Shown one piece after another: positions 37,471 to 47,042 of a DNA stretch of 64,000 nt. The notes under the pieces are model-generated. The model saw nothing but the letters and a program-made list of their open reading frames with translations, was not told where the DNA came from and did no database searches. This stretch comes from Flavobacteriales bacterium (GTDB taxonomy: Bacteria > Bacteroidota > Bacteroidia > Flavobacteriales_D > Crocinitomicaceae), in the NCBI GenBank assembly GCA_947497485.1, contig CANMHB010000004.1:164684-228683 (forward strand), read 5' to 3'. A program made the position numbers and the translations under genes. The first letter of the stretch is position 1, and each line of letters starts with the position of its first letter.

Positions 37471-38409
37471 GTGGATCCAATTGTAAGTGTTTTAATTCTA
37501 ACCTACAACCATAAAAAGTTTATAAATCAGGCTATTCAGTCTGTGTTAACTCAGTCTACAAATTTTCCGTTTGAAATTTTGATTGGCGACGATTGTTCTA
37601 CCGATGGAACATGTGAAATCGTAAATAGTTATCTTGAAAAATATCCTGATTTAATAAAGGCAATTCGAACAGATGAAAACATCGGTGCTTTATTAAATGA
37701 AAAACAGCTAGTCAAAGCGGCACGTGGAAAATATATTTCATTTTTAGAGGGTGACGATTTTTGGACTCAACCTTTAAAACTTCAAAAGCAGGTTGATTTT
37801 TTAGAAAACAACGAAGAATATGGAATGGTACACGGAGATGTAAATCATTTTTTTGAATTTTCAGGGAAAACAATAAAACAGATAAACAAAAAAATGAATT
37901 TTGAAGTGCCTGAAGGTTTTATTTTTGATAAACTACTATGTCTAGAACCATTTTTTATTAAGACTGCCACTACTTGTTTTAGAAAAGATTTGATTGATAT
38001 ATATTTCGATTATGATCTAGTTATAGAAAAAAAATGGCCTCTTAGTGATTTAGCTCTTTGGATGGATATTTCTTTTCATTCGAAAGTTCATTATATGGAT
38101 GAAGTTTTTGCAACCTATCGACTGCTTAATGAATCTTCGAGTAGGACAAAAGATGTTGATTTAAAGTTAAAATATTACGAAAAGTTACTTGATTTAAAGT
38201 TTCACTATGTAGATAAATATCATAGAGACGAAAAATTGAAAACCGAATTTAGAAAACAATATTTTCGCAATTTATTGCCGATGTCAAGAAAAATTAAGGA
38301 TAAAGAGAAATTAAAGGAGTTAAAAAAATACTTTTCAGAAAATCCTAATAGACTTAATAGGAAAGAGAATATCTTACTATACTTATTGAAAATAAGAACA
38401 TTTAGTTAA
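37471..38409 (+). CDS. Family 2 glycosyltransferase
   Basis: A 312-residue GT-A enzyme: nucleotide-binding opening VSVLILTYNHKKFINQAI, IGDDCSTDGT (38-47), and the metal-binding region LEGDDFW (92-98). No transmembrane segment is evident, so it should act on the cytoplasmic face using a nucleotide sugar to extend the lipid-linked unit. The start is taken as GTG at 37471, giving MDPIVSVLIL directly before the first strand; no nearby in-frame ATG suits. Linkage and sugar are unknown. Confidence 0.88.
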   Translation: MDPIVSVLILTYNHKKFINQAIQSVLTQSTNFPFEILIGDDCSTDGTCEIVNSYLEKYPDLIKAIRTDENIGALLNEKQLVKAARGKYISFLEGDDFWTQPLKLQKQVDFLENNEEYGMVHGDVNHFFEFSGKTIKQINKKMNFEVPEGFIFDKLLCLEPFFIKTATTCFRKDLIDIYFDYDLVIEKKWPLSDLALWMDISFHSKVHYMDEVFATYRLLNESSSRTKDVDLKLKYYEKLLDLKFHYVDKYHRDEKLKTEFRKQYFRNLLPMSRKIKDKEKLKELKKYFSENPNRLNRKENILLYLLKIRTFS

Positions 38410-38417
38410 CCAGAATT

Positions 38418-39248
38418 ATGAACAAAATCATAAAGAAAATTATCAACTCTCTGATAAGTACCATTTTTATTATTCTCAAAAATAAACACAAAAGAACCAA
38501 AGTTTTATCTTTTTTCAGTAGACTTACTTTTGATCGTAATAATCTTATTGAGTTTGATTCTAGCAATAATTTATATTGGTTAAAAACAGGTAAACAATAT
38601 TTATATGCAGTTGAAATTCCACAGTTTAATTTCAGTAAAGAAAAACTCTTTCAAAGTATAGAAAGTATTTATTGTAAAAAATATATTCCAAAATCTGCGG
38701 ATGTAGTTGTAGATATTGGAGCAGGTATTGGGACAGAACTTGTTTATTTCACCGAAAAAGTAGGTATTAATGGAAAAGTTTATTCGGTTGAAGCAAGTAA
38801 ATCAAGTTTTATCAAAACACAGTTACTTTGCTTAAAGAATGAATTCATAAATACGATTAATTTTAATCTTGCGATTTGTGATTTTAATGGTGAAATTTGG
38901 ATTGAGGAAACGCTTGATTTTGAAAAAAACCGAATAAATAATGAAAAACAAGGAAATTCCGTCGATGCAATAACTTTTGACGAATTTGTTGATGTAAATA
39001 AAATCGAAAAAATTGATTTTTTGAAAATTAACATTGAAGGGGGAGAACTGGAAATGTTTCAATCAATGACAAAATCTTTAAATATCACAGAAAATATAGC
39101 GGTTTCATGCCATGATTTCCTTTTTCAAGACTCCAGAAGGATTAAGCAAACAATTGTCAGCATTTTAGAGTTAAATGGTTTTCAAATTTTTTATAACTCG
39201 ACAGGTAATATCGTAACGGATAGTTGGATTTACGCCCAGAAAAAATGA
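38418..39248 (+). CDS. FkbM-family methyltransferase
   Basis: A 276-residue protein with a SAM-binding segment VVVDIGAGIGTELVYFTEKV (about 96-115), the acidic strand KVYSVEAS, and the FkbM feature IDFLKINIEGGELEMFQSM near 200. FkbM-type enzymes O-methylate sugars in polysaccharides and antibiotics. It lies between a GT2 and a GT4 gene, with its stop overlapping the next start (ATGA), so methylation of a residue of this glycan is likely. The acceptor is unknown; a second FkbM protein is encoded at 54445. Confidence 0.85.
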   Translation: MNKIIKKIINSLISTIFIILKNKHKRTKVLSFFSRLTFDRNNLIEFDSSNNLYWLKTGKQYLYAVEIPQFNFSKEKLFQSIESIYCKKYIPKSADVVVDIGAGIGTELVYFTEKVGINGKVYSVEASKSSFIKTQLLCLKNEFINTINFNLAICDFNGEIWIEETLDFEKNRINNEKQGNSVDAITFDEFVDVNKIEKIDFLKINIEGGELEMFQSMTKSLNITENIAVSCHDFLFQDSRRIKQTIVSILELNGFQIFYNSTGNIVTDSWIYAQKK

Positions 39249-40333
39249 AAATTTTACAAGTGATTTCTGGGTTAGGAATTGGTGGCGCAGAAAAATTGGT
39301 CCTGGATTTAACCCAAGAATTGAGTGAAAGCAATGATGTTATAATATGTGTTCTCAAAAACATTGACATAGAAGAATTAACTAGGATAAAGGAATTCTCA
39401 AAGATTAGAATATACACTTTAAAAAAATCAAAGGGTTTCGATTTGAGGGTTTATTTTAAAATTTTCAAGTTATTTAGACGTCTTAACCCTGATGTTGTTC
39501 ATTTTCATCTTGATGCAACTATTAAATATATTATTCCCTTTAGTCTTTTTTTTAAATTTAATTATGTCTACACAATACATAGTGATTTGAATAATGAAAA
39601 ATTACGAATTTTCAAAAAACTAAATTCTTCCAGAATATTCTGGAAAAAAATCAAATATGTTTGTATTTCAAAAAATATTCAACATGAATTTCAATCGCGT
39701 TATCCGAAAATGAAATTTTATTTAGTTGAAAACGGTATTAAAGAGTTATCATTGAGTGAAGAATTACCAAAGGTATGCAATGAAATTCAAGGATTTTCAA
39801 ATAATTTTAATAAAAAAGTCTTGATTTCTGTTGGCAGACTTGATGAGAATAAAAATCAAAAAATGCTAATTGATGTATTCAATAAACCCAATTTTAATAA
39901 TGCAATTTTGGTTATAATCGGAGAAGATCCAAGTCCTGATAAATCGTATTTAAATAACTTGAAAAATGAATGTAATAAGAATGTTTTTATTTTAGGTCCA
40001 AAATCTAACATTGCTGATTATTTGTATTATTCTGATGCTGTATGTTTAGCATCTTTCAATGAAGGCCTCCCTATTTTTGCTTTAGAAGCATTATCTTTAG
40101 GTAAACCAATAATTAGTACTCCAGCTGGAGGAATGGTAGATATAGTTCATAATGAAATAAATGGATATCTGAGCCTTGATTTTTCAAGTGAAAATTACGC
40201 GGTAGCTTTAAATTCGTTTTTCGCTGCTAATTTTATTGAAAATGAAAACATTAAAAAAGCAAATAGAGAAAAATATTTAGAAAATTATACAATTCAAAGG
40301 TGTTCAGAAAAATATTTGAACCTGTATGTGTAA
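39245..40333 (+). CDS. Family 4 glycosyltransferase
   Basis: A 362-residue GT-B enzyme. The N-terminal acceptor domain starts MKILQVISGLGIGGAEKLVL, and the C-terminal donor domain has ISVGRLDENKNQKMLIDVF and the EX7E-like region ASFNEGLPIFALEALSLGKP. The frame is open 21 nt further upstream, but ATG at 39245, in an ATGA overlap with the FkbM gene, fits the family start. It transfers a sugar from a nucleotide donor in repeat-unit assembly; specificity is unknown. A promoter-like element lies at its 3' end. Confidence 0.9.
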   Translation: MKILQVISGLGIGGAEKLVLDLTQELSESNDVIICVLKNIDIEELTRIKEFSKIRIYTLKKSKGFDLRVYFKIFKLFRRLNPDVVHFHLDATIKYIIPFSLFFKFNYVYTIHSDLNNEKLRIFKKLNSSRIFWKKIKYVCISKNIQHEFQSRYPKMKFYLVENGIKELSLSEELPKVCNEIQGFSNNFNKKVLISVGRLDENKNQKMLIDVFNKPNFNNAILVIIGEDPSPDKSYLNNLKNECNKNVFILGPKSNIADYLYYSDAVCLASFNEGLPIFALEALSLGKPIISTPAGGMVDIVHNEINGYLSLDFSSENYAVALNSFFAANFIENENIKKANREKYLENYTIQRCSEKYLNLYV

Positions 40334-40344
40334 GTGTATTTTTG
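40316..40344 (+). promoter_or_regulatory. Putative internal promoter before asnB
   Basis: TTG at 40316-40318, an 18-bp spacer and TAttTTTG at 40337-40344 come close to the Bacteroidota consensus. It overlaps the end of the GT4 gene and lies 59 bp before the asnB start, one of the few intergenic gaps in this locus. Confidence 0.45.
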
Positions 40345-40403
40345 AAAATTGTTTCGAAATTCGTTTACGTTTTACGAATAAATTATGAAATTGAAAATGT
40401 ACT

Positions 40404-42251
40404 ATGTGTGGTATAGCTGGTATATATAATTTTGATACTAGAAATCCGATTTCTAGTGGAAAATTGAGTAAAATGAATTCCAGTTTGTATCATAGAGGTC
40501 CAGATTCTGAAGGTTATTTCATTGATGGTCATATTGGACTTGCACACAGAAGACTTTCAATTATTGATTTAAAGGATGGCCATCAACCAATGATATCTCA
40601 AAATGGTAATATTATTTTAGTGTTTAATGGAGAAATCTACAATTACATTGAATTAAGGAAAGAATTAGTAAAAGAAGGATTTCATTTTAAAACCAATTCA
40701 GATACTGAAGTTATCATAGCAGCCTATGAATTTTGGGGTAACGAATGTTATAATAAGTTTAATGGTATGTGGGCAATTGCTCTTTGGGATAAGAGAATTA
40801 ATAAGTTGATTCTCAGCAGAGATCGTTTTGGTGAGAAGCCACTTTACTATTATCATAATAGCGATTTTCTGCTTTTTGGTTCTGAAATTAAAGCAATCAA
40901 ACAATTCGGAATACCATTAGAACCTCGTTTGGAACTTTTAGAAATATATCTTTTTTTGACCAACATTCCTGGACCCGATACATTCTATAAAAATACGTTC
41001 GAGGTCAAACCAGGACATTTTATGGTTATTTCGAGTGATCAAATTACCGAAAAAAAATATTGGGACTTAGATTTAATTGATGAAAAAAATAAGTTAACAA
41101 ACGAAAAATTTGTTTTAGAACAATTTGAGTATTTATTAAATGACTCGGTTCGAATTAGAATGCGTGCGGATGTCGAAGTTGGAGCTTTTTTAAGCGGCGG
41201 TTTAGATTCTTCCTCTGTTGTTTCTTTAATGGCAAAGAATGCTAACGAACAGATAAACACCTTTACAATTGGATTTCCAAATAAAGCATTTGATGAATCT
41301 GAATTGGCGGATATTATTGCAAAACAATATAACACCAATCATCATTTAGGAACTGTCAATCCTGAATCATTAAATGAAATGATAAAAATATGCAATTTTC
41401 ATTTCGACCAACCATTTGGTGATAGTTCGGCAATTCCAACATATTTTGTTAGTAAATTCTCATCTCAAAAAGTTAAGTTGGTGCTAACTGGTGACGGAGG
41501 AGATGAACTTTTATCAGGATATAATTCCTATTTAGGTTTAAAATTAACGCAGAAATATAATGCTTTGCCTTTCGGTATTAATAAAGGAATACCTAAGCTA
41601 ATAAACTTGTTTTTACCAATTTTCAAAGGTAAAATAAGGTATAAAATGAACAAAGCATACAGTTTTACAAATTCGGCATCTTTGCCTTTTACTCAGCGAT
41701 ATTTGCATAAGAAACCATATGCACCCTTATCAAAAATACAGGAATTAACTCAACCTTTGAATTGTATTAAAATTGAGGACTTCATATATGATTTAGTTAA
41801 TAAAATTCCACTTAATGATGAATTTTATAAAATGATGCATATCAATTACAAGTATGATTTACCGAATGATTATTTAGTGAAAGTGGATCGAATGAGTATG
41901 TCCAATTCATTAGAGACAAGGACACCATTTTTAGATTTTAGATTAGTCGAATTAATGACATTAGTCGATAAATCAATCAAAATGAAAGGATTTGAAAGGA
42001 AAAGCGTCTTAAGAAATACTGTAGGGAAGACCTTGCCAAATGAAATTTTAAATGCACCTAAGAAAGGATTTGGTGTACCACTTCGTGAGTGGTTTAAATC
42101 AAATGAAAATTTGGAATTAGCACAATTTGAAAAACTTACGGGTTTATTGGATAATAACGTTTTAAATGAAATAATCATTCAAAATAAAAAAGGTTATTCT
42201 GATAATGGAAATTTCATTTGGACCTTAATTATGTTAGAATCATACATTTAA
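40404..42251 (+). CDS. asnB: Asparagine synthase (glutamine-hydrolysing), AsnB type
   Basis: A 615-residue two-domain protein. The N-terminal class II glutaminase begins with C2 (MCGIAGIYNF) and has YHRGPDSEGYF, LAHRRLSIIDL and LVFNGEIYNY. The C-terminal ATP-pyrophosphatase/synthetase domain has SGGLDSS at 264-270 and GDGGDELLSGY. AsnB makes asparagine from aspartate; paralogs inside polysaccharide loci are thought to amidate sugar acids or other acceptors. Its location within the locus favours the second role, but housekeeping activity cannot be excluded. The next gene starts 1 bp after its stop. Confidence 0.92.
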   Translation: MCGIAGIYNFDTRNPISSGKLSKMNSSLYHRGPDSEGYFIDGHIGLAHRRLSIIDLKDGHQPMISQNGNIILVFNGEIYNYIELRKELVKEGFHFKTNSDTEVIIAAYEFWGNECYNKFNGMWAIALWDKRINKLILSRDRFGEKPLYYYHNSDFLLFGSEIKAIKQFGIPLEPRLELLEIYLFLTNIPGPDTFYKNTFEVKPGHFMVISSDQITEKKYWDLDLIDEKNKLTNEKFVLEQFEYLLNDSVRIRMRADVEVGAFLSGGLDSSSVVSLMAKNANEQINTFTIGFPNKAFDESELADIIAKQYNTNHHLGTVNPESLNEMIKICNFHFDQPFGDSSAIPTYFVSKFSSQKVKLVLTGDGGDELLSGYNSYLGLKLTQKYNALPFGINKGIPKLINLFLPIFKGKIRYKMNKAYSFTNSASLPFTQRYLHKKPYAPLSKIQELTQPLNCIKIEDFIYDLVNKIPLNDEFYKMMHINYKYDLPNDYLVKVDRMSMSNSLETRTPFLDFRLVELMTLVDKSIKMKGFERKSVLRNTVGKTLPNEILNAPKKGFGVPLREWFKSNENLELAQFEKLTGLLDNNVLNEIIIQNKKGYSDNGNFIWTLIMLESYI

Positions 42252-42252
42252 T

Positions 42253-43188
42253 TTGAAAGTACTTTTTATTTCAAGTGGAAATTCCGGACAAATCAGTCCT
42301 ATTGTGAAAGCTCAAGGAATTTCTTTAAAAGAAATAGGAATTGAAGTAGAATATTATCTAATTCAAGGAAAAGGCATCTGGGGTTATTTGAAAAATATTC
42401 CAAGTTTGAGAAGGTATTCAAAAATGAAAAATATCGATGTTTTTCATGCTCATTATTCATTTTGTGGATTTGCAGCAGCATTGGCTGGATGCAATCCTTT
42501 GATTGTCTCACTTATGGGCAGTGATGCAAAAGGAAATTTTTTATTTAAGTTCTGCATTAAATTTTTTAAGCGATTTTTTTGGAGTCACACCATTGTTAAG
42601 TCTCAGGACATGATTGATTCACTTGGAATAAAAAATGCTAGCATAATTCCAAATGGTGTTGATTTAAATCAATTTAAGCCGGATGAAAAAAACCTTTGCA
42701 GAGAAAAATTGGGTTGGGAGCTCAATAAAACGCACCTGCTTTTTGCTGCAAATCCAACGAGATGGGTTAAGAATTTCAATTTGGTAGAGAAAGCATTTAA
42801 TTCAATAAATGATAAGAATATCGAATTACATACTTTGGTAGATGTTGATTTTGGAAAAATGAACGATATATACAATGCATCTGATATTGTCCTTTTGAGC
42901 AGCTATTGGGAGGGAAGTCCTAATGTAATAAAAGAGGCTATGGCATGCAATAAGATAATTGTAAGCACTGAAGTAGGTGATGTTAAGGAAGTATTTGGCA
43001 AAACGCCTGGAACTTTTTTATCTGGTTTTGAAACTATTGAATTCAGAGATGCAATGCATCAAGCAATTGATTTTCATTCGAATCAATTAAGTGGCAGGGG
43101 CAGAGATAGAATAAAAGAATTGAAAATTGATTCTATCAATATTGCAAAAAAAATACAAATTGACTACCAGCGTATTTTAAAAAAATAA
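42253..43188 (+). CDS. Family 4 glycosyltransferase
   Basis: A 311-residue GT-B protein, shorter than the usual 350-380. The acceptor domain starts KVLFISSGNSGQISPIVKAQ, then HAHYSFCGFAAALAG, IPNGVDLNQFKP in the linker, and the donor domain has LLSSYWEGSPNVIKEAMACN. The start is TTG, one base after the asnB stop. It should add one sugar of the repeat unit; donor and linkage are unknown. Confidence 0.88.
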   Translation: MKVLFISSGNSGQISPIVKAQGISLKEIGIEVEYYLIQGKGIWGYLKNIPSLRRYSKMKNIDVFHAHYSFCGFAAALAGCNPLIVSLMGSDAKGNFLFKFCIKFFKRFFWSHTIVKSQDMIDSLGIKNASIIPNGVDLNQFKPDEKNLCREKLGWELNKTHLLFAANPTRWVKNFNLVEKAFNSINDKNIELHTLVDVDFGKMNDIYNASDIVLLSSYWEGSPNVIKEAMACNKIIVSTEVGDVKEVFGKTPGTFLSGFETIEFRDAMHQAIDFHSNQLSGRGRDRIKELKIDSINIAKKIQIDYQRILKK

Positions 43189-43197
43189 ATTGCAAAC

Positions 43198-44550
43198 TTG
43201 TTAAATCGAGTCTTTAAATACTACCTGTTTTTTAGTACAATTCTATTTGTATTATTTTACTCATATGTAAGTGATGAATTTGTGGTCCTCTACATTTATA
43301 ATTTTATACAATATTTTATTATTGTTTTATTTTACTTTTTCAGAATTGAAAATAGTGAAAACTCAATGAATCCAAAAAATCTAAGGATTGAGGTAAGTAT
43401 AATATCCTTTCTTTTTATTGGATTAAATAATGCAATTTCATACTACTACAACAAAGATTTTTTTATTTTTAGTAATGAGGACGCGTTAACTTACGACTAT
43501 CTTGCAGTAAATATTAATAATTCTTCAGAATCCTTTATTGAAACAATGGATCGACTTGGTTTCGGTAAACTAGGTTATGATGATTATGGACAAATTCTAC
43601 TTGTAAGTTTTGTATATAAGATATGGGCAAGCAACTTAATGTTGAATATCTATTATTTGTTTCTTGCCATTTTTGGTTGTAGGTATTTGTATCTACTATG
43701 TCTTAATTTCATGTCAAACAAATATGCATATTTTTCATCATTGTTGTTTTACACATCATCGTATATGCTGTTTTATAATTCATCAGGTTTGAAGGAATCG
43801 CAAATGTTATTTTTTATTATTTTATCCTTCTATCATTTTTATGTTTTTTTGAGAACAAATCAAATAAAAAGTTTAGTCTTTTCTTTTTTGTTTTTATTCT
43901 TTTTGATGTTTTTTAGGCCGGCAATTAGCTTCATTATTTTTGCATCTATGGTTATTGGATATCTAAAAATTAAGAATATCAATAGCCTAATTGTTGTTAT
44001 TTTATCTGTCGTATTTGTGAGTATACTTTTTTTAAATAATTACGTTCAAGAACAACAACAAATTTATTTGTCAAATGATTATGATCAAATTATAGAGACA
44101 AATAAAAATGAAGGAATGATTAAGGGAGGTGTTGGTTTTACTATTTTAGTAAATTCCGCAAGTTCATTGATTGGGCATTTTCCAACCATTGTTCCTGATA
44201 GTGAACCAGCTTTAAAGTCAATGTACAGCGGAGCCTTAATAATTAAGAATTTCTTATCATTATTTTATCTTATAGCAATTTATTTCATTATTAAATTTCG
44301 GTATTGGATACTACTACCAGTTCTGTTCTATCCACTTATTGAAAGTGCTAGCTTAGTATATTTGTTCGAAGCATTGGAATTGAGAAAGTCGCTTCCCCAT
44401 TATCCTTTAATTTATATTTTGATATTTTGGTGTCTTTACATTTTGGAACAAAACAAAACGTCATTGCTATTTAATGAATTAAAAAATAAATATTTCAATC
44501 TTTATCTGGGGTTTTCAACTCTTTTGATTATTTATTGGAATTTGAGATAG
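43198..44550 (+). CDS. Polytopic membrane protein, probable polysaccharide polymerase (Wzy-like)
   Basis: A 450-residue inner-membrane protein with about ten hydrophobic segments, very rich in Phe, Ile, Leu and Tyr, and AT-rich at DNA level. A polar loop around residues 280-345 (YVQEQQQIYLSNDYDQIIET, FPTIVPDSEPALKS) resembles the large periplasmic loop of Wzy polymerases. Wzy proteins share little sequence, so the call rests on topology, length and being the only such candidate in the locus. The start is TTG, giving LNRVFKYYLFF. A glucosyltransferase or unrelated membrane function is possible. Confidence 0.68.
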   Translation: MLNRVFKYYLFFSTILFVLFYSYVSDEFVVLYIYNFIQYFIIVLFYFFRIENSENSMNPKNLRIEVSIISFLFIGLNNAISYYYNKDFFIFSNEDALTYDYLAVNINNSSESFIETMDRLGFGKLGYDDYGQILLVSFVYKIWASNLMLNIYYLFLAIFGCRYLYLLCLNFMSNKYAYFSSLLFYTSSYMLFYNSSGLKESQMLFFIILSFYHFYVFLRTNQIKSLVFSFLFLFFLMFFRPAISFIIFASMVIGYLKIKNINSLIVVILSVVFVSILFLNNYVQEQQQIYLSNDYDQIIETNKNEGMIKGGVGFTILVNSASSLIGHFPTIVPDSEPALKSMYSGALIIKNFLSLFYLIAIYFIIKFRYWILLPVLFYPLIESASLVYLFEALELRKSLPHYPLIYILIFWCLYILEQNKTSLLFNELKNKYFNLYLGFSTLLIIYWNLR

Positions 44551-44571
44551 AAAAACTTTACACTTTATTTA

Positions 44572-45678
44572 TTGAAAAAAAAACGCATCTTATTTTATTT
44601 AGTTCATCCGGCGAAATTTCATTTTCATAAACTCCAAATTCAACTCCTTAAGGAAAAAGGACATCATGTAGATATTTTTATAAATACAAAAGATATTTTA
44701 GAGGAGCTATTGATTAATGAAGGTTGGCATTACGTAAATCTATTTCCGAATTCAAGAAAAATCAAGGGGTTTCACGTTTATATTGCAGCTTTCTTGAGTT
44801 TGATTTCTACTATTTTTAAACTTTTTAAGCATACTTGGGGTAAAAAATATGATTTGTTTATTGGAGATGCGCTTGTCTATGTTGGTTTTTTACGTGGCAT
44901 TACATCTTTTTATCCTACTGATGATGTGTTGGCCGCAGTCCCTGAGCAACGTGTATTTTTTATTCCAGCGAAACATATAATTGCTCCTCGTGTAACCGAT
45001 ATTGGTAAATATAAATCTAAGAAAATATCCTACAACGGATATAAGGCATTGGCTCATTTACATCCAAATCATTTTCAACCAAATAGGAAAAAATTAGTCG
45101 ATCGATTTTTAAATGCTAAAAAGTATTTCATTATTCGATGCACTGGTTTCGGAGCTACCCATGATTTAAATAAAAAAGGCATTGATGATCAAATGCTATT
45201 AAGAATAGTTGAAATACTCAAGCCTTATGGGGAAGTACTAATTTCAGCAGAAAGAAAAATCCCTAAAGAATTACAGTTTCTTCAGACAGAAATAAATAAA
45301 AACGATATCGCCCATTACATTGCTCATTGTAATTTATTCATTGGAGATAGCACTACGATGTGCACTGAATCGGCTATTCTCGGAATTCCAACAATCGAAT
45401 TTGATGAGTATTTCTATGAAATTGAACAAATGGTAGAACTTGAAGAAAAATACAATTTGATCAGGTGCTTTAGAACGCATCAAATTGATGAATGTTTAGA
45501 AGCGATAAAACATTCAGTTCAAGATCCAAATTTATTGGAAATTCACAAAATGAAAACAAAAATGATTTTAAACGATATGATCGATGTTTCTTCTTTTTTA
45601 ACTTGGTTTTTTGAGAATTATCCTCAAAGTTTTAAGGAATATCAAGAAAATCCATCGATTCAAGATAAATTTAAGTGA
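44572..45678 (+). CDS. DUF354-family protein (first copy), predicted GT-B-like
   Basis: A 368-residue protein of the DUF354 group, which resembles GT-B glycosyltransferases and UDP-GlcNAc 2-epimerase in fold. It opens RILFYLVHPAKFHFHKLQIQ and has KDILEEL, ISYNGYKALAHLHPNHFQP and a donor-site-like NLFIGDSTTMCTESAILGIP. The protein at 49094 is a clear paralog with matching segments in the same order. Function is unproven; sugar transfer is the best guess. The start is TTG, and the end overlaps the next gene by 4 bp (GTGA). It opens the repeated module around the amidotransferase at 47043. Confidence 0.83.
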   Translation: MKKKRILFYLVHPAKFHFHKLQIQLLKEKGHHVDIFINTKDILEELLINEGWHYVNLFPNSRKIKGFHVYIAAFLSLISTIFKLFKHTWGKKYDLFIGDALVYVGFLRGITSFYPTDDVLAAVPEQRVFFIPAKHIIAPRVTDIGKYKSKKISYNGYKALAHLHPNHFQPNRKKLVDRFLNAKKYFIIRCTGFGATHDLNKKGIDDQMLLRIVEILKPYGEVLISAERKIPKELQFLQTEINKNDIAHYIAHCNLFIGDSTTMCTESAILGIPTIEFDEYFYEIEQMVELEEKYNLIRCFRTHQIDECLEAIKHSVQDPNLLEIHKMKTKMILNDMIDVSSFLTWFFENYPQSFKEYQENPSIQDKFK

Positions 45679-47033
45679 TTTTTAAGCTCATTTTATTTTT
45701 TTATTATTTCATCGAAATTGTAAGTATTGTTTATTTAAATTATTGTCAGAAATATGATGTAATCTTACTTTTATTGGTCACATTATTTACTTTCATTTTA
45801 AATGATAAGTTTAATCCAAAATGGTATCAAAAAAAAATAAAATATGTTTCGGCTCCTTTTATCTATTCAATATTGATACAACTTTTTTTTGGTTTGGTTT
45901 TTTTTAAATGGGGTAACTCATCAGAAGTCATTTTTCCAATCATATTTGGCAATTTTATTTTTGAGATGATTTTACTTTTTGTTTTCTACAGAAAAATGAC
46001 TTTAAATCATAAAATCTCTTTAGTTAATTCATACAATCAAACGATATTAGAAATAGATGATGCCGAATCAAAACAGCAATCCACTAAAAATCAAATTGCT
46101 AACATAACTAGTGAGAACATTATTGATTTTTCGAAGGAACATTTATCAAATGACCTAATTCGAATTGAAAATATAGCTTTGAATAATTGGTATTACATAA
46201 ATTCGAAATTTCAGGCACACTACCATAAGTTATCCCCAGGAGGATTTTTGATTGTTAAATTTAAGTCAAGAAATCAAGTAATTAATCGACTAAAAAATCA
46301 ATTTTTTGGGAAGTCGTTATCCTTCATCAAAATATTTGTTCATGACGTTCTTGCCAAAATTCCTTATTTATCAAAATTGATAAATTGGATAATTAAAGGA
46401 AAAAATAAGTTGCTTTCTGAAATTGAGGTAAAAGGAAGAGTATATTACAATGGATTTAAAATAGAGAAGCAATTCTTAGTTGAAAACGAAATTTACCTAA
46501 TTCTCAGAAAAGTTAATTCAATTTCGGATAATCCTAGTCCATCGTTCCATCTAATCACTAATCTCAATCGGGTATCAATGTTTGGAAATATTATTAAAAT
46601 TAGAAAAATACGTTCGATGTATCCCTATAGCGAATTCCTTCAAAAGGATGTGTTTGAATCTAATCAATTGGATACTTCTGGGAAATTTAATGACGATCCT
46701 CGTATTACGGGAATAGGAAAGTTTATACGTAAATATTGGATTGATGAGATTCCTCAGTTTTTTGAATTACTATCAGGAAAAATTAAATTAGTAGGAATTA
46801 GAGCGATGAGTGAACATTATTTTTCGCTTTATTCTGATGATTATAAACAATTGTATTATCAGGTAAAACCTGGTATTATATCTCCAATTTTTGATGACAA
46901 TTGTCCTTTCAGTGAAATCGAACGAATAGAAAAGGAGTATTTGATTAGTTATATTGAATCTCCATTGCGCACGGATGTAAAATATTTTTTTAAGACAATC
47001 TTAAAAATTTTGAAAGGAACTCGAAGTAAATAA
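45675..47033 (+). CDS. Bacterial sugar transferase with N-terminal membrane domain (Bacteroidota type)
   Basis: A 452-residue protein. Four hydrophobic segments fill about residues 1-105; a middle region (150-270; FQAHYHKLSPGGFLIVKFKS, SEIEVKGRVYYNGFKI) is of the kind fused to Bacteroidota sugar transferases; the C-terminal part has the phosphoglycosyl transferase core (IIKIRKIRSMYPYSEFLQ, DDPRITGIGKFIRKYWIDEI, KLVGIRAMS, KPGIISP). The Asp-Glu dyad in WIDEIPQF matches the catalytic pair of PglC/WcaJ enzymes, which put the first sugar phosphate on undecaprenyl phosphate. The GPVFFxQ segment of standard members is not seen. The start is GTG in an overlap with the DUF354 gene. Confidence 0.82.
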   Translation: MIFKLILFFYYFIEIVSIVYLNYCQKYDVILLLLVTLFTFILNDKFNPKWYQKKIKYVSAPFIYSILIQLFFGLVFFKWGNSSEVIFPIIFGNFIFEMILLFVFYRKMTLNHKISLVNSYNQTILEIDDAESKQQSTKNQIANITSENIIDFSKEHLSNDLIRIENIALNNWYYINSKFQAHYHKLSPGGFLIVKFKSRNQVINRLKNQFFGKSLSFIKIFVHDVLAKIPYLSKLINWIIKGKNKLLSEIEVKGRVYYNGFKIEKQFLVENEIYLILRKVNSISDNPSPSFHLITNLNRVSMFGNIIKIRKIRSMYPYSEFLQKDVFESNQLDTSGKFNDDPRITGIGKFIRKYWIDEIPQFFELLSGKIKLVGIRAMSEHYFSLYSDDYKQLYYQVKPGIISPIFDDNCPFSEIERIEKEYLISYIESPLRTDVKYFFKTILKILKGTRSK

Positions 47034-47042
47034 CCTGATTGT

